NCBI GenBank assembly: GCA_017475765.1
Contig: JAFVEY010000061.1
Location: forward strand, 1-64,000
Direction: 5' to 3'
Length of the DNA stretch: 64,000 nucleotides
Origin: Clostridia bacterium
GTDB taxonomy: Bacteria > Bacillota > Clostridia > Oscillospirales > Acutalibacteraceae
Shown: positions 43,576-52,047 of the stretch, one piece after another
Layout: each line of letters starts with the position of its first letter
Numbering within the stretch: position 1 is the stretch's first letter
Notes under the pieces: model-generated
Told to the model about the DNA's origin: nothing
Databases searched by the model: none
Seen by the model: the letters and a program-made list of their open reading frames with translations, nothing else
Program-made: the position numbers and the translations under genes

Positions 43576-43648
43576 CAGGGGCAGAAGGACTCGAACCCTC
43601 GGCACGCGGTTTTGGAGACCGCTGCTCTACCAACTGAGCTATACCCCT
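43576..43648 (-). tRNA. tRNA-Trp (CCA)
   Basis: 73 bases. The acceptor AGGGGTA pairs with TGCCCCT, discriminator G. D-loop AGTTGGTAGA; anticodon loop TCTCCAAAA region giving CCA; T-loop GGTTCGAGTCC. CCA tail not encoded. Confidence 0.95.
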
Positions 43649-43678
43649 AAATATATGTACATTTTCAATGCGTAAATT

Positions 43679-43707
43679 ATAATACCACAAAACCACGGAT
43701 TTGTCAA
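43679..43707 (-). promoter_or_regulatory. tRNA-Trp promoter
   Basis: TTGACA (43702-43707), 17 bases, TATTAT (43679-43684) on the minus strand, 30 bases before the tRNA. The -35 lies in the loop of a + strand hairpin (AACCACGGATTTG / CAAATTCGTGGTT, then TTTTT). Confidence 0.75.
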
Positions 43708-43730
43708 CAGCAAATTCGTGGTTTTTTTGA
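43691..43730 (+). terminator. + strand terminator overlapping the tRNA-Trp promoter
   Basis: The stem AACCACGGATTTG / CAAATTCGTGGTT is followed by TTTTTGA. The rest of 43731-43900 shows only an AT-rich promoter region with a TATAAT at about 43860. Confidence 0.6.
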
Positions 43731-43900
43731 AATAATTGGCTTAATTTTGGCTGTTCGTAGTTATTTGTTAAAATCTGGTGTGCCGGTGTGAGTTCGTATT
43801 TAAAAATTTATTCCTTATAAATCAAGAAAAACGTACCTTTCATTTACATCGATGATATGTTATAATTTAGAAAAATTAAAAATAAGAGGGATGAAAAGCG

Positions 43901-44557
43901 ATGAATCAATTGAAAGCGGTTATATTTGATATGGACGGAGTGATTTTCGATTCCGAAAAGCTTTATCTTGAGTGCTGTAAGGAAGCGGCAGAAAAATCGG
44001 GAATTGAAAATATAGAAGAAACCTGTTTGTCCTGCATAGGATTGAACACAGAAAGAACGCTTACTTTATTCAGAGACAGATATGGCGATGATTTTCCGCT
44101 TGACGAGTTCTGGAGCTATGCCAGAAAGCGATTTGCCGAAAAAGCACAAGGAGGACTTCTGCCTGTCAAAAAGGGAGCAGAAGAGCTTTTAAGATATCTT
44201 AAAAATAACCATGTGCCGATCGGCCTTGCTTCATCCACCAAAACAGAAACGGTCAGAACTGAGCTGACAGCAGCAGGACTGATCCACTATTTTGATGTTA
44301 TCATCGGCGGAGATATGGTGCCCAAAAGCAAGCCCGAACCGGATATCTTCCTTTTGGCGGCTGATTGGCTCGGTTTTCCGGCAGAGGACTGTGTGATCAT
44401 TGAGGACAGCTTCAACGGGATAAGAGCCGCAAACGCTTCGGGGGCATTCGTTATCATGGTGCCTGATTTAGTGCAGCCGACAGCGGAAATATCCTCACTT
44501 GCCAATCAGATTTTACCGTCACTTATAGAGGTAAAGAAATATTTTGCGGAACTTTGA
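43901..44557 (+). CDS. HAD-superfamily phosphatase / phosphoglucomutase-like hydrolase
   Basis: 218 residues. Motif I is FDMDGVIFDSE (nucleophile Asp and acid Asp). Motif II is LASSTKTETV, motif III KSKPEPDIF (Lys) and motif IV IIEDSFNGIRAA. The cap domain is the C1 helical type (~18-85), placing it with beta-phosphoglucomutase, phosphonatase and sugar-phosphatase enzymes. The exact substrate cannot be read. The start has AGAGGGATG upstream. Single gene. Confidence 0.9.
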   Translation: MNQLKAVIFDMDGVIFDSEKLYLECCKEAAEKSGIENIEETCLSCIGLNTERTLTLFRDRYGDDFPLDEFWSYARKRFAEKAQGGLLPVKKGAEELLRYLKNNHVPIGLASSTKTETVRTELTAAGLIHYFDVIIGGDMVPKSKPEPDIFLLAADWLGFPAEDCVIIEDSFNGIRAANASGAFVIMVPDLVQPTAEISSLANQILPSLIEVKKYFAEL

Positions 44558-44654
44558 GGTGCTTATTCCGGCAGATATTTGTATGATGAGGAAAATAAAC
44601 ATACATCAAATTCCCGGAACTGTCCTGATTTTTTCTTCTCCTTAAAAATAAGTA

Positions 44655-44692
44655 TTGACAAAGTAATTTTGACTGTATATACTGTATATACA
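44655..44692 (+). promoter_or_regulatory. Promoter and palindromic operator of the ABC transporter
   Basis: TTGACA (44655-44660), 17 bases, TATACT (44678-44683). A perfect dyad TGTATATA-ctg-TATATACA (44674-44692) covers the -10, the kind of site bound by GntR/YtrA- or BlaI-type repressors. No such regulator gene is adjacent; a short reading frame with a strong ribosome site (44706, 8 codons) may be its remnant or a leader. Confidence 0.7.
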
Positions 44693-44782
44693 CAGTTTGG
44701 ATAAAGGAGGTATGGCTGTACAGAATTTGTGTTCATGACGGTACGAAAACGAACCTATCGAAAAAGGAAAAGGAGATTTGAT

Positions 44783-47518
44783 ATGCTTCAGATAAAGCAG
44801 ATAAGAAAACAGTATGTCACAGGAGATCTGGTTCAGACCGCTCTTGATGATGTAAGTCTGAATTTCAGAGATAACGAATTTGTGGCGATTCTCGGTCCCA
44901 GCGGTTCGGGAAAGACAACGCTTCTGAATATTGTCGGCGGTCTGGATCGTTATGACAGCGGCGATCTGATTATCAACAATATTTCTACAAAGAAATATAA
45001 AGACAGGGATTGGGATGCCTATCGCAATCATACAATCGGCTTTGTGTTTCAGAGCTATAACTTGATTCCTCATCAGAGTATCCTTTCAAATGTTGAGCTT
45101 GCTCTGACCATTTCAGGCGTTTCTAAATCGGAACGAAGAGAAAGGGCAAAGGAAGCGCTGACAAAGGTTGGTTTAGGGGAGCAGGTGCATAAAAGACCGA
45201 ATCAGCTTTCGGGCGGTCAGATGCAGAGAGTCGCTATTGCAAGGGCACTTGTCAATAACCCCGATATCCTTCTTGCCGATGAGCCGACAGGCGCACTTGA
45301 CAGCGAAACAAGTGTGCAGGTGATGGATATGCTCAAGGAGGTCGCAAAGGACAGGCTTGTGATCATGGTAACGCATAACCCTGAGCTTGCAGAGCAGTAC
45401 GCCACGAGAATTGTCAGACTCAAGGACGGAAAAATCACTTCCGACAGCAATCCTCTGGAAGCCGACAGCAAGGAGGAAAAGAAACCCGAACATAAAAAAA
45501 TGGGAAAAACATCCATGAACTTCCTGACCTCTCTGGCACTCAGCTTCAATAACCTAAGAACCAAAAAGGGCAGAACGCTTCTTACTTCCTTTGCCGGATC
45601 CATAGGAATCATCGGAATAGCACTCATTCTTTCAATATCCAACGGTGTCAATACTTATATCACGGATATCCAGCGTGATGCAATGACGTCATATCCTATC
45701 ACGATTGACGCCCAGAGCATTGATCTGAGCAGCCTTATGTCTGCCGCCAACGATGATGCTTCTTCTGAAAACGACAAGACAGCCCATGAAAAGGATGCAG
45801 TCTATTCCAACGGCAGAAGTATTGAAAGTCTTTCCGAGGTGGCATCAAGCGTAACCCATAATAACCTGACAAAATTCAAAAAATATCTTGATGATCCGGA
45901 CAGCAAAATCAAAAAGTATGTGGGTCAGAACGGTATTGTTTACAGCTACTCGACAAAGTTTGACGCATACAGCTATGACGAAAACGGAGAGCTTGTCAAT
46001 TTTGACGGAAGTACTCTCGATGAAAATTTCTCTTCTCAAAGCAATATGGGATTGATGAGCAGTATGGCAAGTACATCCATGCTTGCAAAAATGAACAGTA
46101 ATAATCTTTCACAGATTATGCCGGGTGCCGATGGAAGTATGGTAAGCCCTGCCATCAAAGAAAATTATGAGCTTGTTTATGGCAAATATCCGGAAAATTA
46201 TGATGAGGTAATCCTCGTTCTTGACGATGATAACGAGATTTCTGCCGTTGCTCTTTATGAAATGGGTCTTATGCCGACAAAGGAATATAAGGAAGTGATG
46301 AAAAAGATAGAAAACGGCGAAAAAATAGAGCTTCAAACAAAAAAATGGAGCTATGAGGATATCTGCAAAAAGGAAATTATGATACTTCCTGCCTGTGATT
46401 ATTATACAGAAAATGCTAACGGAACCTTTACAAAAGTTTCCGGAACGGAAGAGATCGAAAAGCTGCTCGAAAATGCCCTCAAGCTGAAAATAACAGGTGT
46501 CATCAGACTCAAAGAGGATAATCAGGCAAAAATGATCACAACAGCTCTCGGCTATACAAAGGCGCTTACCGATTATCTTATCTCATATACGGACAGCAGC
46601 GAAGTCGTAAAGGCTCAGAAGGCTGACGAAACAACCAATGTTCTTAACGGAATGAGCTTTGCGCCGAAGGATGATGCCGCAAAGATTGCCGACATAAAGA
46701 AATACTTTACAGAAATGGACGCATCAGAAAAGTCAAAGCTGATAAAAAGTCTGATGGGATCTGCCGAAGCGCAGCAGAATGAGACTGAAATGCCGCAGAT
46801 GCCGCAGCTGACGGACGAGCAGATCGCAGTACAGTTTGATGAATATATCAAAACTGCGCCGAATGAAATGCTTCTGGGAATGTATGATGTATATATTTCC
46901 GCCGGAAGCTATGACGATAATATGAAGGAATTCGGTGTTGTGAGCATTGATGCTCCTTCCTCCATTGCAATTTATGCCGATACGTTTGAAGCAAAGGATT
47001 CCATATCTGCCTGCATTGAGGAATACAACGAAAGTGCCGACGACAATGACAAAATCACCTATACGGACTATGTGGGACTGCTGATGTCCTCGGTGACAAC
47101 GATCGTCAATGTCATATCCTATGTTCTGATCGCTTTTGTTGCCGTATCGCTGGTTGTTTCTTCCATCATGATAGGAATTATCACCTATATTTCCGTGTTG
47201 GAGCGTACAAAGGAAATCGGCATACTCAGAGCGATCGGTGCTTCCAAGAAAAACATATCTCAGGTGTTCAATGCCGAAACCTTTATCATCGGCTTGTGTT
47301 CGGGAGTGATCGGAATAGGGGTAACGCTTCTGCTTCTTATACCGGGAAATGCGATCATACACGCTATTGCCGAAACCAATGATGTCAATGCGTCATTGCC
47401 GGTAATCAGCGCATTCATTCTGATTGCACTCAGTATCGTACTTACGCTGATAGGCGGTCTGATTCCCGCTAAAAAGGCGGCAAAGCAGGATCCTGTCAAG
47501 GCGCTGAGAACGGAGTAA
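44783..47518 (+). CDS. MacB-like ABC transporter, ATPase fused to permease
   Basis: 911 residues from ATG 44783, chosen for AAGGAG eight bases upstream; the ORF opens at 44729. The ATPase domain (~1-230) has GPSGSGKT (Walker A, ~40), LSGGQMQRVAIARA (~141) and ILLADEPTGALD (~162). The first membrane helix is at ~280-305, followed by a large extracellular domain (~310-780) and three C-terminal helices with the FtsX/MacB_PCD signature (LERTKEIGILRAIGASKKNI). This is the LolCDE/MacB class, which works by mechanotransmission rather than solute channelling. Its cargo is unknown. ATPase and permease are usually separate genes; fusion in one chain occurs in Clostridia. Confidence 0.92.
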   Translation: MLQIKQIRKQYVTGDLVQTALDDVSLNFRDNEFVAILGPSGSGKTTLLNIVGGLDRYDSGDLIINNISTKKYKDRDWDAYRNHTIGFVFQSYNLIPHQSILSNVELALTISGVSKSERRERAKEALTKVGLGEQVHKRPNQLSGGQMQRVAIARALVNNPDILLADEPTGALDSETSVQVMDMLKEVAKDRLVIMVTHNPELAEQYATRIVRLKDGKITSDSNPLEADSKEEKKPEHKKMGKTSMNFLTSLALSFNNLRTKKGRTLLTSFAGSIGIIGIALILSISNGVNTYITDIQRDAMTSYPITIDAQSIDLSSLMSAANDDASSENDKTAHEKDAVYSNGRSIESLSEVASSVTHNNLTKFKKYLDDPDSKIKKYVGQNGIVYSYSTKFDAYSYDENGELVNFDGSTLDENFSSQSNMGLMSSMASTSMLAKMNSNNLSQIMPGADGSMVSPAIKENYELVYGKYPENYDEVILVLDDDNEISAVALYEMGLMPTKEYKEVMKKIENGEKIELQTKKWSYEDICKKEIMILPACDYYTENANGTFTKVSGTEEIEKLLENALKLKITGVIRLKEDNQAKMITTALGYTKALTDYLISYTDSSEVVKAQKADETTNVLNGMSFAPKDDAAKIADIKKYFTEMDASEKSKLIKSLMGSAEAQQNETEMPQMPQLTDEQIAVQFDEYIKTAPNEMLLGMYDVYISAGSYDDNMKEFGVVSIDAPSSIAIYADTFEAKDSISACIEEYNESADDNDKITYTDYVGLLMSSVTTIVNVISYVLIAFVAVSLVVSSIMIGIITYISVLERTKEIGILRAIGASKKNISQVFNAETFIIGLCSGVIGIGVTLLLLIPGNAIIHAIAETNDVNASLPVISAFILIALSIVLTLIGGLIPAKKAAKQDPVKALRTE

Positions 47519-47539
47519 TCAAAAAGATAAAAATTAATT

Positions 47540-47582
47540 AAGACGGCGACTTCCTCGAAAATCGGAAGCCGCCGTCTGATTT
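47540..47582. terminator. Bidirectional terminator
   Basis: AGACGGCGxCTTCC ... GGAAGxCGCCGTCT with flanking T and A runs, between convergent genes. Confidence 0.8.
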
Positions 47583-48513
47583 ATTGGTTGAAAAATGTGC
47601 TGATCTTTTCTTTATGCAGATCTTCTCCGATGACGATGATGATCGCTTGACCGTTCTTTATCGGTGCAAGGCGGATGCTTTCTTTGGTGGCATTAAGCTC
47701 CAGCCATCCGCCTTCATAGGGGATAAAGCCTTTCACACGAAAAACTTTTCCGCATTCCGGATCTGCGAGCAGCTTTTGTGCTGTCTGCTGAAGCTCTTCG
47801 GGAGAGAACGGTACATTCATAAAATAAAGAGATCCGTAATCCCTTGCTTCTGTAAATGCTTTGACATAGCTTGCATTGAAATATCCGACAGCGGCAATTT
47901 CCGAGAAATCCTCATCTGTGAAGCTGTGCCAGTCCTTTTTGATGACAGAGCTTTCAAAGGTGCGCCTGCATCCGAATTTTGCGGCGGCATCGTCAAGCCG
48001 GGCAATGATAGAATTGATTTGTTCTTCCGGTACAAGCTGAGTTCTGCTGAGAATGACAGCGCCGGCATTGGCGGTCTGTGACGCAAGAAGATATTCCGAC
48101 TGTTTGGAAAGTTCCTTTTCAAGTCCTGCATCTACTATCGCAATGACATTGCCGATTTCATACCACTGATCGAGAGGAGGCTCGTGAAGAGAATCAAAAA
48201 ATTCGTCAACATCAAATATGCCCGACGGTTCGATAAGCACTCTGTCATAGCCGCTCATTCCCATTGCAATCAGTTTTGTTTTGAAGCGGCGGAAATGACA
48301 GTCCTTGTCACAGGCACCGGCAACGGTCTCTATGCCGCAGCCTGCCTCCTCCAACTCCTGCAGCAGCATGACATCAACATTTACCGCTCCGAAATCGTTT
48401 TCAAGTATGCCGATTTTTTGTCCTTTGTCCAGAAAATATCTGGCATACATTTTGATAAAGGTGGTTTTTCCGGAACCTAGAAATCCGGTTATCAGATCTA
48501 TATGGATCATCAT
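47581..48513 (-). CDS. COG0523 G3E-family GTPase (CobW-like metal chaperone)
   Basis: 310 residues. Walker A TGFLGSGKTTF (8-18), a LENDFGAVNVD switch region and Walker B IEPSGIFD indicate a G3E GTPase of the CobW/ZNG1/YeiR type that delivers metals to target proteins. The expected CxCC metal motif is replaced by GACDKDCHFRRF (C-x3-C plus His). A small CobW_C-like C-terminal domain follows (~215-305). AAAGGAAAT precedes the ATG. It is transcribed toward the ABC exporter terminator, with no metal-related partner visible. Confidence 0.85.
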   Translation of the reverse strand: MMIHIDLITGFLGSGKTTFIKMYARYFLDKGQKIGILENDFGAVNVDVMLLQELEEAGCGIETVAGACDKDCHFRRFKTKLIAMGMSGYDRVLIEPSGIFDVDEFFDSLHEPPLDQWYEIGNVIAIVDAGLEKELSKQSEYLLASQTANAGAVILSRTQLVPEEQINSIIARLDDAAAKFGCRRTFESSVIKKDWHSFTDEDFSEIAAVGYFNASYVKAFTEARDYGSLYFMNVPFSPEELQQTAQKLLADPECGKVFRVKGFIPYEGGWLELNATKESIRLAPIKNGQAIIIVIGEDLHKEKISTFFNQ

Positions 48514-48566
48514 CTATTTCCTTTCGTATTTTATTTTTATAACGGAAAATAACATTGCCGAACCAA

Positions 48567-49727
48567 CTATGCAGCATTGACGATACGCTCGTTTTCAAAC
48601 AATCTGCCGACAATAATGATGGCAATGACGGTATAGATCAGATTGGAAATGCAGGTGATAACAACGGAAACCGGTGTATAATCCAGCTCAATGATATTCT
48701 GCATAACAAGCATTGAATTCCATGCAGGAATTATGAATTTGATATTTCCGAGTTTTTCCACCGATGCAGTAAAGCTCTCGTTCATGCCAAGCATTCCTGC
48801 AATCATCAGAATAACCATGATAATCGGGGCAAGGGTAGTTGCCTGCTTGACATCCTTTGCCAGTGCGGAGAGTATCAGCAAGACCCCGGTCAGTACAAAT
48901 ACGGCTGTCAGAGTGACAGCAAACAGGAAAAGATACTCTCCGATCGTATAGCTTATTCCGCCTTCAATTCCCATTGCTTCCGCAAGTTTGGGGAGCGAAA
49001 AAGCCATTCCTGCAAATGCGGACAGCCCTCCAACGATAGCAGCAATAAAAATACACAGCGATTTTCCTGCCGCAATACTGCTCCTTGCAACGGGGGTGAT
49101 AAGCATGGTATTGAGAAATCCTCTTTCCTTGTCGCCTGAAATAGATTCGGCTGCCAGATTCATACATACCATAAATACCATCATAAGAACCATGATAGGC
49201 AGAATCGTTCCGAGCATGGTTCGGAACACGGCATTTTCATCTCCGAGGTCATATTTTACAGACTCTGACGAATTTACTGTGAAAACTCTCGGCTGAACGG
49301 AATTGAGGAAGGCGTTAACTGTATTGAATGCGGCAAGTGATTCCGTGCTTTCAGAATTATACCATATTGCCACCTCCGATACGGACTGTGATCCGACCTG
49401 CGCAATTTTAAAATTATCGGGAAAAACGATAAGAATGTCTTTGTCTTTATTGGATATATCATTTTTGATGGCAGTGATCTTATCTGCTGAAATAGATTCT
49501 GCACCGAGCTGCCGTAAGCCTTCCTCAAAATATTCGGGAGCATTCACGCAGTAAGCTGAAAATGCAGTATTCATATCTGTTTTTTTGTCAGCACTCATTA
49601 CCGACATAAGAAGAGAATATCCGAATACAACGATAAACGGAAGAAGTATGATCTGTGCCAGTATCAGTTTGTCGCTTATGCAGGCTTTCAGTTCTTTTTT
49701 GGCGACTGTCAGAATATCGTGAAACAT
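48567..49727 (-). CDS. ABC-2 type permease (NatB-like)
   Basis: 386 residues. An N-terminal helix (LILAQIILLPFIVVFGYSLL) is followed by an extracellular domain (~45-180) and five to six helices in the C-terminal half, including VFRTMLGTILPIMVLMMVFM and the coupling segment SISGDKERGFLNTMLITPV. This is the NatB / YhaP type. It pairs with the ATPase gene ending 3 bases upstream. Start 49727 has AAGGAGGAG. Role: export of ions, lantibiotics or stress compounds; the neighbouring SdpI suggests toxin resistance (inference). Confidence 0.9.
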   Translation of the reverse strand: MFHDILTVAKKELKACISDKLILAQIILLPFIVVFGYSLLMSVMSADKKTDMNTAFSAYCVNAPEYFEEGLRQLGAESISADKITAIKNDISNKDKDILIVFPDNFKIAQVGSQSVSEVAIWYNSESTESLAAFNTVNAFLNSVQPRVFTVNSSESVKYDLGDENAVFRTMLGTILPIMVLMMVFMVCMNLAAESISGDKERGFLNTMLITPVARSSIAAGKSLCIFIAAIVGGLSAFAGMAFSLPKLAEAMGIEGGISYTIGEYLFLFAVTLTAVFVLTGVLLILSALAKDVKQATTLAPIIMVILMIAGMLGMNESFTASVEKLGNIKFIIPAWNSMLVMQNIIELDYTPVSVVITCISNLIYTVIAIIIVGRLFENERIVNAA

Positions 49728-49729
49728 TG

Positions 49730-50503
49730 TTATTTCTCCTCCTTGCTATATTGCAGATAATAGTCATAAAAAGAATCCTCAAGAGATTTACCATTCATCA
49801 GATGGGGAAGAGTATCGTTTACGACAATTTTTCCGTCGATAATCATGGCGGCTCTGTCGCACACCTTTTCCACAAGATCGAAAAGGTGTGTGGAAATGAT
49901 AACGCATTTTCCCTGTGATTTCATGCGTAGGATAAAATTGCGTACATCTCTTGCAGACAGAATGTCAAGACCGTTTGTCGGTTCGTCAAATATAATAAAG
50001 CCGGGGTCGTGCAAAACAGAAATGACAAGAGATACCTTTTGGCGCATACCCTGAGAGAGCTTTGCAATTTTTGTATCAGCAAAACTGCCGATTCCGAACT
50101 CCTCGAAAAGCTCCGCTTTTCTTGCGGCTGTTTTGTCCTTCGGAATATGATAAAGCTCAGAGAAAAAATCAAACATGATGTTTGCGGTAGACTTCATATC
50201 GAGCTTCAGATCCGTTGTCAGAAATGCCAGATTGGAACGCACCTCAGCAGGGGACTTAACGGCGCTGACATCATTATAAAAGACATCGCCGCTGTCAGGC
50301 TTTATCAGAGTTGTTAGCATACGCATGGTGGTGGTTTTACCTGCACCGTTAGGTCCTAAAAGACCGAATACTTCTCCGGATTTTGCTGTAAAGCTGATTC
50401 CGTTGACGGCATATTTTTTTCTGTCGGGAAGTTCCAGCATTTTTTGCTGCTTTTCACTAAGTATGAAGGCTTTCACAAGATTGTCGGCTTTCAGAATTTC
50501 CAT
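49730..50503 (-). CDS. ABC transporter ATPase (NatA-like)
   Basis: 257 residues. Walker A LLGPNGAGKTT (~50-60), signature LSQGMRQKVSLV (~150), Walker B FIIFDEPTNGLD (~168-178) and switch His in ISTHLFDLVEKVC. It energises the NatB-like permease whose gene starts at 49727. GAGGAGGAAC lies upstream of the ATG. Third gene of the SdpR-SdpI-NatA-NatB operon. Confidence 0.94.
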   Translation of the reverse strand: MEILKADNLVKAFILSEKQQKMLELPDRKKYAVNGISFTAKSGEVFGLLGPNGAGKTTTMRMLTTLIKPDSGDVFYNDVSAVKSPAEVRSNLAFLTTDLKLDMKSTANIMFDFFSELYHIPKDKTAARKAELFEEFGIGSFADTKIAKLSQGMRQKVSLVISVLHDPGFIIFDEPTNGLDILSARDVRNFILRMKSQGKCVIISTHLFDLVEKVCDRAAMIIDGKIVVNDTLPHLMNGKSLEDSFYDYYLQYSKEEK

Positions 50504-50518
50504 AAAGTTCCTCCTCGG

Positions 50519-51160
50519 TTATTTTTCATTGGATCGGTAGATTTTATCTGACATGACAGCGGCTGTTACCGATGATGCAAGGATCAGAAAAAACATGATA
50601 ATCATGCTTTCGGCTCCGCCCACGATCAATGCCTCGGCGATAATCAATATACCGCATACCACAAATATCAGACCGGTTACTCTGTTGCTTTTCATCCATG
50701 TGGACGGTTTGGCACTATTCCATTTTGATTTGACGGGATCCTTATAATCCTGAAGCTTAGGCTGTAAATTGCCGATCATCATGAGCATTGACCCGGTCAG
50801 TATAGACATTGCCTGATAAAAATCGAATTCGTTTCTGCCGGCTGCCACGAGATGAAGAATGTTCATCACATTAATTGCGCATAAGAGACATGGTGTAATA
50901 TTGGTATAATAATGGATATGGCTGCTGAGCTTTGCTGCTTCTCTGTCGGACGGTGAGGATTTCCGGTTCATATACTGTATAAAGGAAAAAAACAGCACCA
51001 TGACTGCCAGCGAAAGAGTGGGGGTGAGCAAAAGTTTCAGTTTCGGTATCCATTCTCCGCTGCAGCTTTTGACATATTCAGGAAGATGAATGATGATCGG
51101 GATGTCCATTATCATGGGAAACATTGCCAAAAAGAACAGGATGAGTTTTTTATTTTTCAC
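50519..51160 (-). CDS. sdpI: SdpI-family integral membrane immunity protein
   Basis: 213 residues from a GTG at 51160 with GGAGGTGAT seven bases upstream; the reading from GTG 51169 would place the ribosome site inside the gene. There are six predicted membrane helices. The SdpI/DUF1648 pattern is visible: an N-terminal P-x-H-(I/L) segment (IPIIIHLPEYV), GSMLMMIGNLQPKLQ and the SKWNSAKPSTWMKSNRVTG loop. In B. subtilis SdpI gives immunity to the SdpC toxin and sequesters SdpR. The pair here with an ArsR repressor matches that plan; no sdpC-like gene is present. Confidence 0.85.
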   Translation of the reverse strand: MKNKKLILFFLAMFPMIMDIPIIIHLPEYVKSCSGEWIPKLKLLLTPTLSLAVMVLFFSFIQYMNRKSSPSDREAAKLSSHIHYYTNITPCLLCAINVMNILHLVAAGRNEFDFYQAMSILTGSMLMMIGNLQPKLQDYKDPVKSKWNSAKPSTWMKSNRVTGLIFVVCGILIIAEALIVGGAESMIIMFFLILASSVTAAVMSDKIYRSNEK

Positions 51161-51425
51161 TTTTATCACCTCCGAACTGCTTCATCCATATAATTATTTC
51201 ATCAAAAATGCTTGTATTAAGTTCATAATAAATAAAATTCTTTTCTTTATATTCCATGACCAATTCAGCTTTTTTCAGCAGTCTGAGATGATAAGAAAGA
51301 GCCGGCGGACTGATATTCAGTTTTTCTGCAATTTCTCCGGCATTCATTCTGCTGTCACGCAGCATGATCAGTATTTCACGCCGCTGAGGGTCAGATATCG
51401 CCTTGAAGGTTTCGGCAAGTGCCAT
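51150..51425 (-). CDS. sdpR: SdpR-like ArsR-family autorepressor
   Basis: 91 residues, one winged helix: MALAETFKAISDPQRREIL then AGEIAEKLNISPPALSYHLRLLKKAELV and a beta-wing KNFIYYELN. There are no metal-binding cysteines, in line with SdpR rather than a metal sensor. ATG 51425 has AGGAGGAGC. Its 3' end overlaps sdpI. Two identical dyads of the form TATTTAAA-N6-TTTAAATA flank its promoter. Confidence 0.92.
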   Translation of the reverse strand: MALAETFKAISDPQRREILIMLRDSRMNAGEIAEKLNISPPALSYHLRLLKKAELVMEYKEKNFIYYELNTSIFDEIIIWMKQFGGDKSEK

Positions 51426-51435
51426 AAGCTCCTCC

Positions 51436-51457
51436 TATTTAAAAATTCATTTAAATA
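51436..51457 (-). promoter_or_regulatory. SdpR operator O1 (start-site side)
   Basis: TATTTAAA-N6-TTTAAATA, perfect 8-bp arms, between the -10 box and the sdpR start codon. Confidence 0.7.
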
Positions 51458-51458
51458 T

Positions 51459-51487
51459 ATTTTAAAAGTAAAAAGGCTGTTTGTCAA
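51459..51487 (-). promoter_or_regulatory. sdpRI-natAB promoter
   Basis: TTGACA (51482-51487), 17 bases, TAAAAT (51459-51464) on the minus strand. Confidence 0.8.
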
Positions 51488-51491
51488 TAAC

Positions 51492-51513
51492 TATTTAAAA
51501 ATATTTTTAAATA
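51492..51513 (-). promoter_or_regulatory. SdpR operator O2 (upstream of -35)
   Basis: A second TATTTAAA-N6-TTTAAATA, 56 bases from O1 centre to centre. Confidence 0.7.
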
Positions 51514-51838
51514 TCATAGTGTATGATTATTGAAAATGTAACAGCGGATATTGACAAATTGCAAATTGTACAATATAATTAAAGAACAGCGTATGAAATT
51601 GTTTATTTTGGTAAAACATCGGATCGCACCAATTGACAAAGGGGAGATGGAAATATGCTCCTGATATTGTCGTGCAGAAGAACGGAATGTTTCTGCTGAA
51701 ATTGAGATTTGATGCGGATGTTGGTTATGCTATGTGCATAACCAACAAAATATAAAACACTTAGTAAATATTCGAGTGTATTTTACTGTGTATAGAATAG
51801 TATATTATTACAAAAATAAAACTCGAAAATACAGCTAT
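51514..51838. other. Intergenic region between sdp and pil operons
   Basis: AT-rich, without a credible gene. A hairpin GTTGGTTATGC-tatgt-GCATAACCAAC (11-bp stem) lies at 51719-51745. A + strand TTGACA at 51564 has a weak TATAAT about 20 bases on. A short frame (RWKYAPDIVV...) at 51640-51755 has no family that I can recognise. Confidence 0.5.
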
Positions 51839-51900
51839 ATGCACAAAATATAATTAATTATTAAAAAAACATTGTATTTTGTGCATTTTTGTGATAATAT
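51839..51900 (+). promoter_or_regulatory. pil operon promoter with 12-bp inverted repeat
   Basis: TTGTAT (51872-51877), 17 bases, TAATAT (51895-51900). A perfect inverted repeat ATGCACAAAATA (51839-51850) / TATTTTGTGCAT (51875-51886) has its right arm on the -35 and spacer. Confidence 0.6.
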
Positions 51901-51940
51901 AACAAAAAGGATATAAGAACTTTAGGGGTGTTTGTACAAT

Positions 51941-51975
51941 TAAACCCAACGCTCTAATGAAGTGCGGTGGGTTTA
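51941..51975 (+). promoter_or_regulatory. Leader hairpin upstream of pilM
   Basis: TAAACCCA-a-CGC ... GCG-g-TGGGTTTA followed by GTCATTTTC. GGGGTGTTT just before it (51934-51942) can pair alternatively with AAACCC, so two exclusive folds are possible: an attenuator candidate. Confidence 0.45.
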
Positions 51976-52047
51976 GTCATTTTCATTGTTCCCTGATGTT
52001 TTATCCGGAATTGTCAGATAAAAAATTTTTAAGAGTGTGGTGTATTT

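Noticed and set aside
51926..51990. Cyclic-di-GMP riboswitch before the pil operon
   Set aside because: Expected for a clostridial pilus operon, but neither the GEMM-I nor the class II conserved core can be found here.
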